Shown: positions 1-9,126, counted from the stretch's first letter. The stretch: 64,000 bases of DNA from Natrinema sp. HArc-T2 (GCF_041821085.1 NZ_JBGUAZ010000001.1:744001-808000); one strand, 5' to 3'. Notes: a model not told the origin generated them from the sequence alone. Numbers and translations: made by a program.

Positions 1-523
1 CGTTGACTAACGGATTGCCCTCGTATTTGGAGTGGAAGTCGACGCTGCCGGCGACGGTGGGGACGCCGATACAGTTGCCGTAGTGGCTGATCCCCTCGAC
101 GACGCCCTCGAAGAGGTACTTCGAGTGGTCGTCGTCGAACTCGCCGAAGTACAGCGAGTCCGCGAGCGCGATCGGGTACGCGCCCATCGAGAGCGTGTCC
201 CGAACGATGCCGCCGACACCGGTCGCCGCGCCGTCGAACGGGTCGACGTAGGAGGGGTGGTTGTGGCTTTCGATCCCCATCGTGATGTACGTGTCACCGG
301 CCTCGTCGTCGCCGCTGTCGGGGAGTGCGACGACTGCCGCGTCGTCGCCCGGCCCGATGACGACGTTCTCGCCCTCGCTGTCGAAGGCCGACAGCAGCGG
401 TCGCGAGGAGCGGTACGCACAGTGCTCGCTCCAGAGGTTCTCGAACAGCGCCGCCTCCGCCCGTGTCGGCTCCCGGTCCAGTTCGGAAACGACGAGTTCG
501 CGGTCCGAATCGGCAAGACTCAT
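1..523 (-). CDS. purL: Phosphoribosylformylglycinamidine synthase subunit PurL, N-terminal part (cut by window edge)
   Basis: ATP-dependent amidotransferase of de novo purine synthesis, converting FGAR to FGAM together with PurQ and PurS. The first 174 residues are present, starting [10 protein letters not shown]. The PurL signatures [22 protein letters not shown] and [24 protein letters not shown] are readable on the minus strand; the last carries the Mg-ATP-binding glycine-rich loop. The ATG at 523-521 gives the correct N-terminus; an ATG four bases upstream is out of frame. The gene runs off the left edge, so only about a quarter is visible. Identification is secure. Confidence 0.95.
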   Translation of the reverse strand, partial: MSLADSDRELVVSELDREPTRAEAALFENLWSEHCAYRSSRPLLSAFDSEGENVVIGPGDDAAVVALPDSGDDEAGDTYITMGIESHNHPSYVDPFDGAATGVGGIVRDTLSMGAYPIALADSLYFGEFDDDHSKYLFEGVVEGISHYGNCIGVPTVAGSVDFHSKYEGNPLVN

Positions 524-684
524 TCATCTAGGTGATGAAAGTGGGCCGGTAAAGGGGTTTCTATATGCACGTTTGTGGATATCGGTTTCGGTCGCTCGAG
601 CGGCTGGTTCGCAGTCGAGCGATCGACGATAGGAAAACGAAGCAGGAGCTTGCTGCTATCCGATACCGACGCGCCGCGATGTCC

Positions 685-1233
685 TTATTCGAAGTCGAGA
701 TCGAACTCGAGGGACACCTGGTTCGTCACGTTGTCGTACAGCGGCGACGTCTCGAGGACTTCCTCGTGTAACGCCTCGAGTTCCTCGTCCGACGCGTCGG
801 CGTCGATGTGGGTCGTCGCACGAATCTCCTCGTATCCTGCCCGAACCTCGTCGCTCAGCCCGAGGAAGCCCCGGAGGTCGATGTCGCCCTCGAACTCGAA
901 GCGCATGTCGTCGATTTCGATTCCCTTCGCCGCGGCGTGGCCCGCGTAGGTCACGCTGAGACACGAGCCGATGGCAGCCAGGAGGTGTTCGACCGCGTTC
1001 GGGCCGGTCCGTTCGCCGAGCAACGCCGCTGGTTCGTCGCCGGTTACGGTGAACTCCGGCGATTCGATCGTCGTCTCGTTCTGTTCGAAGTCGCTAATGC
1101 GTGTCTCGCTGGCGAAGCCACCCGTCCACTCCGTCTCGGCACGGAACGTGAACGACGCTTGCTCCGACTCTGCAGAGACGCCTTCGATGAGCGACTCGAG
1201 TTCGTCGACATCGAGTCCGTTTGTTCTGGTCAT
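685..1233 (-). CDS. OsmC family protein (copy 1)
   Basis: OsmC/YhfA-fold protein of 182 residues. Family members are thiol peroxidases or related small redox proteins. The core RTGPNAVEHLLAAIGSCLS holds one Cys. The region where OsmC proteins normally have a second Cys (here near LETSPLYDN) has Ser instead, so classical two-Cys peroxidase chemistry is doubtful. The ATG at 1233 was chosen because its N-terminus (MTRTNGLDVDELESL) aligns with that of the paralogue at 1576; a longer frame upstream looks non-coding. The two paralogues are divergent and share about 340 bp of intergenic DNA. Fold assignment is firm, activity is not. Confidence 0.88.
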   Translation of the reverse strand: MTRTNGLDVDELESLIEGVSAESEQASFTFRAETEWTGGFASETRISDFEQNETTIESPEFTVTGDEPAALLGERTGPNAVEHLLAAIGSCLSVTYAGHAAAKGIEIDDMRFEFEGDIDLRGFLGLSDEVRAGYEEIRATTHIDADASDEELEALHEEVLETSPLYDNVTNQVSLEFDLDFE

Positions 1234-1575
1234 GAGTGATTTGTGCAATATTCCGTCCCCTGCAGACTCTGATAACCCTTTCGAAGTAGTCACAACATAT
1301 GGTATCAGATTAGGAAGAACTAGCAATATTCGTATCTAATTAACACCAAATATTTTGCGTTCCTGGATAGAGTCGCAGTCGGCACTAGTTATCGAACTCC
1401 ATTGAACGAACAGTACTGCCCGTATAACGTCTGTTTTCGAGACCAATATGCTCAACAGCACATCTCAGAACTAGCTGCACGTCGGGTATAGTTACCTCAT
1501 CTCATTCGGAAATAATGTCTATTTCCGCCGGGTTTACAACCGGGACAGCGCTACCTGGTATTGGATAGTATCTGC
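1234..1575. promoter_or_regulatory. Intergenic region between divergent osmC paralogues
   Basis: 342 bp, clearly more AT-rich than its surroundings, without a credible ORF. It must hold both osmC promoters. TATA-like candidates are gtttacaacc near 1531-1540 for the rightward gene and the AT-rich stretch around 1296-1325 for the leftward gene. No clear operator was found by eye. Confidence 0.45.
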
Positions 1576-2115
1576 ATGACTCTGAAGAACGGAATCGATA
1601 TGGAGAAGTTCGAACAGCTCACTGCCGCTGCCGAGGACGACCCGGAAAACGCCGACTTCCGGTTTTTTGCGGAAACGGAGTGGACCGGCGATACGACGTG
1701 TGAAACCACCGTCAGTGAGATCGAAAAAGGGGACACGCTCGTCGACTCGCCCGAGTTCACCATGGAAGGTGCGTTGTTCGGCCACCGTGACGCACCGAAC
1801 GCACTCGAGCAGTTGCTGTCCTCGCTTGGGACCTGTCTGACGATCACCTACGCCGCCCACGGCGCAAAGCGGGATATCGAGATCTCCGAGATCCGCCTCG
1901 AGTTCGAGGGCCGGGCCGACATGCGCGGCCTCCTCGGGCTCGCCGACGACGTCCGCCCTGGCTTCGATCACATCGAGTGTACCGCACACGTCGAGTCACC
2001 CGCATCGACAGCCGAACTCGAGGAAGTACAGGAGGCCGCGCACGCGAGTTCACCCATCCTCGATAACCTCGAGAACGAAGTGACGGTCGACATTCACCAC
2101 GCGACAGCGGAGTAA
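1576..2115 (+). CDS. OsmC family protein (copy 2)
   Basis: 179-residue paralogue of the divergent OsmC protein at 685-1233. It shares the order FxAETEWTG, the central DAPNALEQLLSSLGTCL motif with a single Cys, and the IxLEFEGxxDxRGxLGLxDxVRxGxxxI block. As in its partner, the second OsmC Cys is replaced (AAHASSPILDNL). An in-frame TTG lies 15 nt upstream, but the ATG at 1576 matches the partner's N-terminus. The pair is probably an old duplication. Substrate unknown. Confidence 0.88.
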   Translation: MTLKNGIDMEKFEQLTAAAEDDPENADFRFFAETEWTGDTTCETTVSEIEKGDTLVDSPEFTMEGALFGHRDAPNALEQLLSSLGTCLTITYAAHGAKRDIEISEIRLEFEGRADMRGLLGLADDVRPGFDHIECTAHVESPASTAELEEVQEAAHASSPILDNLENEVTVDIHHATAE

Positions 2116-2293
2116 CCCGACGTCGCGTTCGATCCTGCAGACACACTCTGGCCTCGACTGATCGAACGCTCGATTTTCGCTTTCACTCGGCTTCGAGACC
2201 ACTCGGTTTCCGTCCCACCGTGTGACCGTGATCGCGACGCGAGTTGCACGGCTAATCGAGGCGCTTTTGATCAGGCCGTCTAAACGTACGTTC

Positions 2294-2977
2294 GTGCTGT
2301 CGGTCGAACTCCACACGCACTCGGCGCTGTCGTACGACGGCCGGGATCCGGTCGAGCTCATCTTGGAGCAGGCCGAGGCGATCGGTCTCGACGCGATCGC
2401 GGTGACCGATCACGACGAGATCGACGCAAGCCTCGAGGCCGCAGAGCGCGCGCCAGACTACGGTCTCGTGGGCATTCCGGGGATGGAAATCTCGAGTCAA
2501 GCGGGCCACATACTGGGACTTGGCCTCGAGGAGGCGGTACCGCCCGGCTTGTCCTTCGAGTCGACGCTCGAGGCAATCCACGATCAGGACGGGCTGGCGG
2601 TTATTCCACATCCCTTTCAGGAGGCCCGCCACGGCGTGATGGCCCGCATCTCCCGCGAGCAACTCGCGGCGGGCGACGCCATCGAGGTCTATAATTCGCG
2701 GCTGTTTACCGGTCGGGCGAACCGACAGGCAGAACGCTACGCGCGCTCTCGAGGACTGCCGATGACCGCCGGCAGCGACGCCCACATCAGCGAGATGGTC
2801 GGGCAAGCGGTCACGCGCGTCGACGCCGAGGAACGCTCCGCCGAGGCGATCCTCGCAGCGATCGCGGACGGACGAACCACAGTCGAGGGAAAGCGCACGC
2901 CCTGGCGGATCAGCGTCCAGCAGTTCGCCGGCGGCGTCACGAGACGACTGGGCCGCGTGTTGAATCTCCTCCGATGA
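2294..2977 (+). CDS. PHP-domain metal-dependent phosphoesterase
   Basis: 227-residue PHP-domain protein, probably a cytosolic phosphoesterase using a di- or trinuclear metal centre. Metal-ligand motifs are complete: HTHSALSYDG near the N-terminus, VTDHDE, a GMEIS Glu, IPHPF, and GSDAH near residue 170. The GTG at 2294 (reading VLSVELHTH) places HTH close to the N-terminus as is usual; a longer version from 2222 adds an unusual basic stretch. The stop overlaps the ATG of the next gene by 4 bp, so the two are translationally coupled. Substrate unknown. Confidence 0.85.
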   Translation: MLSVELHTHSALSYDGRDPVELILEQAEAIGLDAIAVTDHDEIDASLEAAERAPDYGLVGIPGMEISSQAGHILGLGLEEAVPPGLSFESTLEAIHDQDGLAVIPHPFQEARHGVMARISREQLAAGDAIEVYNSRLFTGRANRQAERYARSRGLPMTAGSDAHISEMVGQAVTRVDAEERSAEAILAAIADGRTTVEGKRTPWRISVQQFAGGVTRRLGRVLNLLR

Positions 2978-4116
2978 CCGAGCCAACGCTTCACGGTGCC
3001 GACCCGGCAACCGTTCGCGACGCACTCGCCGACGCTGACCCGCTCCCGGGAACGACTGGTTTCGCGGGCGAACTCGACGATCGTCTCGTTCGCGACGTCC
3101 TCGGACGAGTGCCCCTGTACGTCGACACCGACCCTGACGCCTCGAGTGCGACCCCAGCGTGGGCGTTCGAGCCGAGTGCACTCGAGGATCCGACGCTTTT
3201 CCCAGCCGGCGTGGCCGCTCCCATCGACGAGCCGCTGCCGCTGCCGGAGCCGGAATCACACTGGGCGCTGCCTGAGCCGGCCCCCGAGACGGACCACGAG
3301 GCCGCTACCGACGCCCTCGAGCGTGCTATCCGTCAAGCGACCGCAGCCGTCAAACGTGAGGATCAGGACATCGCTGTCGCCTTCTCCGGCGGGGTCGACT
3401 CGGCGCTGGTGGCCGAACTGCTCGACGCGCCGCTGTATGTCGTCGGCTTCCCCGACAGCCACGATGTCGAAGCCGCGCGGACGGCTGCCGACGCGATGGG
3501 CCGCGAGCTTACGGTCGTCGACCTCGAGCCAGCCGACCTCGAGCGGGCCGTCCCCGAGGTCGCACGGGCGATCGGGCGAACGAACGCGATGGACGTTCAA
3601 ATCGCCCTGCCGCTGTATCTGGTCGGCGAACGCGTCGCCGCCGACGGATTCGACGCGCTCGCGGTCGGGCAGGGAGCCGACGAACTGTTCGGCGGCTACG
3701 AGAAGGTCGTCCGACTCGACCACCGGGTCGCAGCAGAGACGACCCGCGGGGCCGTCCGCGAGGGAATCCGGAGCCTCCCCGAGCAACTGCCGCGGGACGT
3801 GCTGACGATCGAAGCGACGGGACTCGAGCCGGTCGCGCCGCTGCTGCACGACGCCGTCGTCGCGGCGGCGCTTCGCCTGCCGGACGAGTTGCTGGCCGAC
3901 GAGGACGAACGAAAACGTGGCTTCCGACGCGTGGCGGCCCGCTATCTGCCCGCCGAGGTCGCCAACAGGGACAAGAAGGCCGTCCAGTACGGCAGCCTCG
4001 TCGCCCGCGAACTGGATCGACTCGCCCGGCAGGCCGGCTACAAACGCCGGATGGACGACCACGTCACCAAGTATGTCGCGTCGTTGCTCGAGGATGCGGA
4101 GACGACGGCTGAGTAG
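2974..4116 (+). CDS. Asparagine synthase C-terminal-like PP-loop protein without glutaminase domain
   Basis: 380 residues. The C-terminal two thirds is the ATP-pyrophosphatase domain of asparagine-synthase-like enzymes, with the PP-loop FSGGVDS at about 138-143, VGQGADELFGGY and a late RDKKAVQYGS segment. The first ~110 residues are Pro/Asp-rich and lack the Cys2-led Ntn glutaminase domain of AsnB. It therefore probably adenylates a carboxylate and takes ammonia from elsewhere, or acts on another nucleophile. Overlap with the upstream PHP gene (ATGA) suggests a common pathway. The exact reaction cannot be told from sequence. Confidence 0.85.
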   Translation: MTEPTLHGADPATVRDALADADPLPGTTGFAGELDDRLVRDVLGRVPLYVDTDPDASSATPAWAFEPSALEDPTLFPAGVAAPIDEPLPLPEPESHWALPEPAPETDHEAATDALERAIRQATAAVKREDQDIAVAFSGGVDSALVAELLDAPLYVVGFPDSHDVEAARTAADAMGRELTVVDLEPADLERAVPEVARAIGRTNAMDVQIALPLYLVGERVAADGFDALAVGQGADELFGGYEKVVRLDHRVAAETTRGAVREGIRSLPEQLPRDVLTIEATGLEPVAPLLHDAVVAAALRLPDELLADEDERKRGFRRVAARYLPAEVANRDKKAVQYGSLVARELDRLARQAGYKRRMDDHVTKYVASLLEDAETTAE

Positions 4117-4130
4117 ATACGTGCCTCGTC

Positions 4131-4457
4131 TCAGGACGGCATCGGACAGAGACTCGCCGTAAAGACCACCGTCTCGTCGGTGTCGTTTCTCGCGCCATGG
4201 ACGACGCCGCGCTGGTGGTGGACCACCCCGGGCGCATCGATCTCCTCGCGCTCATCGCCCTGGATGACTGTCACTGTCCCCTCGAGCACGTGGAAGACGT
4301 TCGTACTATCGCCGTGTTCGTGGGCCTCGAGTTCTGCGTCCGGCCCGAGGGCGAACGCTTTCACGAGGACATCGTCGCTGACGACCAGTTCCGTGGTTTC
4401 GATCTCGCCATCGGCTGGCTCGAGGGCGGCGATCGCGTCGGCGTATTCGTCGCGCAT
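4131..4457 (-). CDS. Cupin domain protein
   Basis: Single-domain cupin of 108 residues, a small beta-barrel that usually binds one metal. Motif 1 appears as AEHEHGDSTNVFHVLEG and motif 2 as PGVVHHQRGVVHGARN, giving His/Glu-type ligands. It is convergent with the asparagine-synthase-like gene, with 14 bp between the two stops. No enzymatic activity can be assigned; such proteins range from isomerases to ligand sensors. Confidence 0.8.
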   Translation of the reverse strand: MRDEYADAIAALEPADGEIETTELVVSDDVLVKAFALGPDAELEAHEHGDSTNVFHVLEGTVTVIQGDEREEIDAPGVVHHQRGVVHGARNDTDETVVFTASLCPMPS

Positions 4458-4537
4458 ATCGAGTCGGTTCGACGGACGGGATTATAACAGCAGGGGGAGA
4501 GAAACGAGGGAGTCGGCCGCCGGTATGGGGGAGGCGC

Positions 4538-5629
4538 TTAGTCTTCCGTCTCGGTCGGCAGCTTGTTCGCGGGCTCTTGCGTAATGTTTTCCGAGACCGT
4601 CCGGCGGTTGGTCTCGCCTACCCGATCGGCGACCTCGCCGACGACGTCCTCGAGGTGGCTCTGGACCTCGCTGTCGTCGTTTTTGACCAGGGCCCCTTTG
4701 CTGCCGTCGGCCCCGAAGTCGGGATGGATCGGAATCCGGCCCAGCAGTGGGATGTCGTACTTGTCGACGATGGTGTCAGCGCCGCCGGTGCCGAACAGAC
4801 CGTGCTGGTCACCACAGGACGGACAAATGAAGGAGCTCATGTTCTCGACGACGCCCAGGACCGGGGTGTCGTGTTTGTTGAACATCTGGATCCCCTTGCG
4901 GGTGTCGTCGAGTGCCATTTCCTGTGGCGTCGTGACGACGACGGCACCGGTGACGGGCATCGACTGCAGCAGGTTCAGCGTCGCGTCGCCCGTTCCCGGC
5001 GGCAGGTCGACGATCAGGTAGTCGAGTCGGCCCCACTCGACGCCCTCTAAGAACTTCATCATGAACTTGTTGACCATCGGCCCACGGAGGATCGCGGGGT
5101 CGTCCTCGTTTTCCATCATCATTCCCATGCTGATGATGCGGACGCCGTCCGAACGCGGCGGGACGATTTCCTCGTTGGGCGTGACGCCGGGATCGCTCTC
5201 GGCCGGGAGGATCTGGGGAACGTTCGGCCCGTGAATGTCGGCGTCGAGCAGTCCGACCATCGCGCCGCGTTTCTCGAGCCCGGCCGCAAGGTTGGCCGCA
5301 ACCGTCGTCTTGCCGACCCCACCTTTTCCGGAGGAGACGGCGATGACGTTGCGAACGCGTGGCAGGACTTCGTCGTCGAAGCCGTGTTCCTCGTCGACGT
5401 GTGCTCGCAGGTCGGCCTCGAGACCGGCGTCTTCGATGACGTCGCGGATCTGGTTGCCGATCTCCATCTCGGAGGGTGCATACGGCGCGTTAAACGCAAG
5501 CGAGATGCGAGCCGTCTCGTCGTCGATCGTGACGTCGTTGACCAGTCCGAGCGAGACGATGTCCTCGCCGATGTCCGGATCCTCGACCTCCTCGAGTTTG
5601 ATTTCGAGCTCGTGTGCTGTGATGGTCAT
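4538..5629 (-). CDS. apbC: Mrp/ApbC/NBP35-type P-loop ATPase, Fe-S cluster carrier
   Basis: 363-residue cytosolic P-loop NTPase that in related systems carries and delivers [4Fe-4S] clusters. Domains: N-terminal MIP18/DUF59 (1-85), deviant Walker A GKGGVGKT (101-108), LLDADIHGPN switch, and CPSC (Cys269, Cys272), the bridging cluster ligands at the dimer interface. The ATG at 5629 opens directly into DUF59. It lies just downstream, on the same strand, of a Fe-S/NrfD redox operon (5781-9126), a plausible client. Length and domain order are standard for archaeal Mrp. Confidence 0.93.
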   Translation of the reverse strand: MTITAHELEIKLEEVEDPDIGEDIVSLGLVNDVTIDDETARISLAFNAPYAPSEMEIGNQIRDVIEDAGLEADLRAHVDEEHGFDDEVLPRVRNVIAVSSGKGGVGKTTVAANLAAGLEKRGAMVGLLDADIHGPNVPQILPAESDPGVTPNEEIVPPRSDGVRIISMGMMMENEDDPAILRGPMVNKFMMKFLEGVEWGRLDYLIVDLPPGTGDATLNLLQSMPVTGAVVVTTPQEMALDDTRKGIQMFNKHDTPVLGVVENMSSFICPSCGDQHGLFGTGGADTIVDKYDIPLLGRIPIHPDFGADGSKGALVKNDDSEVQSHLEDVVGEVADRVGETNRRTVSENITQEPANKLPTETED

Positions 5630-5780
5630 AGTGTCGGTGTGCTAGCCGTATGGAGGATCCGGAACGGGATACGTGTGATGGTTCGAGCGTCGAGAGCGAC
5701 ACACGGAGTCGGGACTGGCGAGTTCGACTGTGGCGCTGCGAAAAATGAAATCGATCGGTTGATTGTGAGACGGCTGTCGG

Positions 5781-6092
5781 TTATGGCGGGCCGACGCTGC
5801 TGATCGGCTCCGGTGGGCCGCCGTAGAAGACGACGCCGATCAGGACGGTCAGGATGAACATCCCGACCCACATCGAGGTCGTCAGGCCGACGAGATAGCC
5901 GACGCCGAGCAGTCCACTCGACGTGTCACGGGGCTTCCCGAGGAACCATGCTGCGAGCATGATGTAGACCGGGACCAGGATGATCGCGAAGATGACCCAG
6001 GTCCCCTCGTTGGGGAAGCCGGTGAAGCCGCCGGTGCCGTCGTAGCCGTGATACAGGAGTTCCGACGCGAATGTTGTCAGTGCTGGACTCAT
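5781..6092 (-). CDS. Small membrane protein, last gene of the PsrB/PsrC-like operon
   Basis: 103 residues with two strong hydrophobic segments (about 31-51 and 62-90). Its start overlaps the stop of the NrfD-like gene by 4 bp (ATGA), so it is translationally coupled and probably a small subunit of the same complex. I recognise no named family. A subunit role is inferred from context alone. Confidence 0.75.
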   Translation of the reverse strand: MSPALTTFASELLYHGYDGTGGFTGFPNEGTWVIFAIILVPVYIMLAAWFLGKPRDTSSGLLGVGYLVGLTTSMWVGMFILTVLIGVVFYGGPPEPISSVGPP

Positions 6093-7441
6093 GCTTCCAC
6101 CTCCGGTTCGGTCGCCTCGTCACCGTGTGCGTGGTCGCCACGCATGTGTTCGACCGCGTGGAGCTCGACCACTGGGACGAGCTTCGAGACGTTGAGGAAT
6201 AAAAGTGCCACCAGTCCAGCAGTCCCAGCGAGCGACAGCCACTCGATCAGGCTCGGGAAGTAGGTCCCGGGCGTGTTGGCGTAGATGTCGAACACCGGGT
6301 GCTTGAATCCTTCGACGACGAACAGGACCTTCTCGGTCAGCGTCCCCGTAAGGATGACCCCGCTGGCGAGGAGCGCTCGCTTCTTGCTGAACAGCGACGG
6401 ACGGATCGCCTGCAGGAAGATGTACACGAGCGTACTGAAGATCAGGAACATCGCAAGCTGATAGAGCGGGTGAGCGAGCTTCGCTTCGGCAGAGATTGCC
6501 TTCGCATTTGGTCCGAGGAAGACGCCGTTGAGAACGAACTGGAGCTGGAACCAGAGGAACAGCAGGGTGAAGAATCCGAGCCACAGGAGCAGCCCGCGGA
6601 AGATGTCGTCAGTGATGATGTGGTCCCAGTCGTAGGCGCGGCGGAACGCATACGAGATGATGGTCACACCGCCGATCGCCGACATCAGTGCGATGCTCAG
6701 GAACATCGGGCCCTGAATGCCGCCGGTCCAGGCGGGCATCGCCGGGAGCAGTGCGAACAGCCACGGGATGACGCCACCGTGGAGCAAGAGCGGGGCCATG
6801 ATGATAACTGCCGCCGCGAGCCACCAGACCATCCGCTCGATGATCTCGTCTTCTTCCTCGGTGTAGCCAAGCGTCATCAGCTTGTAGACCGGCTCGAAGC
6901 GATCGGGAAGCTGATCACGCAGTCGGCTGATGTCGTATCGGAGCGTGAGCGCGAGATAGGTCGCCGACAGCACGAAGTAGGCCGTAATGACCGTCACGTC
7001 CCACACCAGCGGCGAGTTGTTGACCGTGATATGGTAGTGACCGATGACGCTCGTGACCATCCGGTCCGGTCGACCCATGTGGACCAGAATGTAGAAGCCG
7101 GCGGCCGAGAGGCCACCGATGGTCGTCATCTCCGCGAGTCGGGCGATCGGCATGTATCGATCCATCCCGAGCAGTCGGACAGCAGCCGAGAGGATGATAC
7201 CGCCGTGTGCGACACCGACCCACCAGATGAATGCGCCGATGTACAGACCCCAGGTCGAGCCACCACCGGAGCCCCAGTCACCGAGCCCGGTGACGACTAG
7301 CCCCTTCTGGAGCTGGTAGGCCCAGCCCACGAGGAAGGCCACGAGGGCCAGGGCTGCGATGCCGTACAGGATGAAGTACTTCTTCGTGAGCGTGTTGATG
7401 GGACGAAGGATGTCCGCTTCGGTTGGCTCCTTCGTGCTCAT
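6089..7441 (-). CDS. NrfD/PsrC-like polytopic membrane subunit (quinone-interacting)
   Basis: 450-residue integral membrane protein with about ten hydrophobic helices and short loops; it ends in a His/Glu-rich cytosolic tail. The region WGLYIGAFIWWVGVAHGG and the conserved charged residues within helices fit the NrfD/PsrC (PF03916) superfamily, which exchanges electrons with menaquinol in polysulfide-, DMSO- and nitrite-reductase complexes and in alternative complex III. It overlaps by 4 bp both the Fe-S gene upstream and the small membrane gene downstream. With the men cluster in this window, menaquinone is the expected partner. Confidence 0.88.
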   Translation of the reverse strand: MSTKEPTEADILRPINTLTKKYFILYGIAALALVAFLVGWAYQLQKGLVVTGLGDWGSGGGSTWGLYIGAFIWWVGVAHGGIILSAAVRLLGMDRYMPIARLAEMTTIGGLSAAGFYILVHMGRPDRMVTSVIGHYHITVNNSPLVWDVTVITAYFVLSATYLALTLRYDISRLRDQLPDRFEPVYKLMTLGYTEEEDEIIERMVWWLAAAVIIMAPLLLHGGVIPWLFALLPAMPAWTGGIQGPMFLSIALMSAIGGVTIISYAFRRAYDWDHIITDDIFRGLLLWLGFFTLLFLWFQLQFVLNGVFLGPNAKAISAEAKLAHPLYQLAMFLIFSTLVYIFLQAIRPSLFSKKRALLASGVILTGTLTEKVLFVVEGFKHPVFDIYANTPGTYFPSLIEWLSLAGTAGLVALLFLNVSKLVPVVELHAVEHMRGDHAHGDEATEPEVEA

Positions 7442-9126
7442 AGCGACACCCCATCAATGTGGCCGACAGTACCTTTATCGAGTTCTTCCTGCCGCTTGTC
7501 GAGGAGACCGACGTCTTCGTACTTCGTCGGGCCCTCGACCTGACGGGCGTTCGTTCCGGGCTCCGCACCGAGGTACGTGACGTTCGGGTTCGTCCCGATG
7601 TCGTCGAGCAGGTTGAACGCGCTCGACTCGCCCACGTACTGCTGGAGTTGGAACCGTGCTTCCTGCTCGCTGCCGTCGCCGAGGTCCAGCGTATCGAGGG
7701 CCTCCTCGGTCTCGAGGTTGACGTACGATTCGATGGCGTCGAGGGACTCGAGAAGGGCCGCCTCGCTCTCGATCAGAGTGGTGTTGGCGTTGCCCTCGGG
7801 CTCGAGCCCTTCGCTGATGATGTCGATCGCTTTCATCATCGACAGCACCTCCTCGTCGAAGGTATCGCTCTCGCCGGCGGTGTCGAGCGCTTCGATCGCA
7901 GACTGGAGATCGTCACCATCGCTGAGCGTGCTGTCGACCGTCTCCGGATCGGGAACGTACCGACCACTACTGACGTGGTCGCCGCTCAGGTGGGCGATCG
8001 CCCGGCTCTTGACCGGGTGCTCGCGGTGCTGGTACGAGTCGCTCTTCTCGTCGTTGACGTCACCGAACTGGATCGCATTCGGCGGACAGGCCGATTCACA
8101 GGCGGTCGTCCCGACCTTCTCCTCGCCCTGTTTGCCGTCCTGCATGGTCGGACAGAACGTACACTTGCTCATGACGCCACGTGGGGCACGACTGTCGACC
8201 CACCGCGTGCCGTGTTCGTACTCGGCGTGCGTGATCTGGTCGGGGTCTTCGGGGCTCTCGAGGCCGTCGATGTCATCGTAGGCCACGCTGGGCTCGTCCC
8301 ACTGGAAGTAGTTGACGCCGTACGGGCAGGCGACCTGACAGTATCGGCAACCGATACAGACGTCGTAGTCGGTCAACACGATACCGTCCTTGTCACGGGT
8401 GTGACGGGCGGTCGTCGGGCACACCTTCTCACAGGGGGCGTCCGTGCAGTGCTGGCACGGTCGCACGAGCATGTTGAAGTCGCTCCCCATGTTGAAGTCG
8501 GTGTAGGTACCGGATTCTCTCACACCCTGGCCACCCTCGGGAGAAGTATGGTTGCGGTCCTCCCAAGCCATGACGTACATCCAGTTGACGCCCGCGTCGA
8601 GGTCGTTCTCCTGCTTGCAGGCCTGCATGCAGGTCAGACAGCCGTCACAGCGTTCCAGGTCGATCGTCATGCCCCACTGGGTATCGGGTTTCTCGTGGGT
8701 CTCTGTACTACTACCGTGGCCGCCTTCGGCAACGCTGGCCTCGGGACCGTCGTCGACGGTGCCCCACGCACCGACGCCGACGGCTGCCGCGCCGACACCC
8801 ATCTTCTTCATCGTTTCGCGACGGGTCTGCTCGCCGTCACCGTCGAACTTATCGAGCATTCGGGAGACCGTTCCCTTGGTCTCTTCCTGGGCCGCTTCGT
8901 AGGCCTCCTTCGTCGGACGCTCGTCCTCGCCGAACTCCTCCATCACGTCGTCGTGATATTTCTCGTGGAATTCGGCCTCAGAAAGTTCGCCGTTGGTGAC
9001 TCGCATCGCGTCGCGAGCCATGTCCATACCGAGTTGGCTATCGTACTCGGTATCGTCGAGCATCGACTCGAGTTCGCCTTCCCACTCATTTCCGAGTGGA
9101 TGGAATGATTCGTCGTCCGTACTCAT
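7438..9126 (-). CDS. PsrB/DmsB-like four-cluster ferredoxin protein with cytosolic N-terminal tail and internal Tat-like anchor
   Basis: 562 residues. Four Cys groups are visible: 160/163/166/170, 224/227/232/236, 257/260/263/267 and 322/325/343/347, the pattern of four [4Fe-4S] clusters in PsrB/NrfC/DmsB proteins. Unusually, about 100 acidic, mostly helical residues precede a twin-arginine motif (RR at 102-103, followed by MGVGAAAVGVGAWG). The N-terminus would then be cytosolic and the cluster domain outside. A ~200-residue acidic helical C-terminal extension follows the clusters. No molybdopterin subunit is adjacent. Confidence 0.88.
   Translation of the reverse strand: MSTDDESFHPLGNEWEGELESMLDDTEYDSQLGMDMARDAMRVTNGELSEAEFHEKYHDDVMEEFGEDERPTKEAYEAAQEETKGTVSRMLDKFDGDGEQTRRETMKKMGVGAAAVGVGAWGTVDDGPEASVAEGGHGSSTETHEKPDTQWGMTIDLERCDGCLTCMQACKQENDLDAGVNWMYVMAWEDRNHTSPEGGQGVRESGTYTDFNMGSDFNMLVRPCQHCTDAPCEKVCPTTARHTRDKDGIVLTDYDVCIGCRYCQVACPYGVNYFQWDEPSVAYDDIDGLESPEDPDQITHAEYEHGTRWVDSRAPRGVMSKCTFCPTMQDGKQGEEKVGTTACESACPPNAIQFGDVNDEKSDSYQHREHPVKSRAIAHLSGDHVSSGRYVPDPETVDSTLSDGDDLQSAIEALDTAGESDTFDEEVLSMMKAIDIISEGLEPEGNANTTLIESEAALLESLDAIESYVNLETEEALDTLDLGDGSEQEARFQLQQYVGESSAFNLLDDIGTNPNVTYLGAEPGTNARQVEGPTKYEDVGLLDKRQEELDKGTVGHIDGVSL

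Noticed and set aside
7459-9108. 549-codon open frame antisense to the Fe-S gene
   Set aside because: A GC-bias shadow. The opposite strand has a clear four-cluster ferredoxin with the expected motifs; the antisense frame has no domain.
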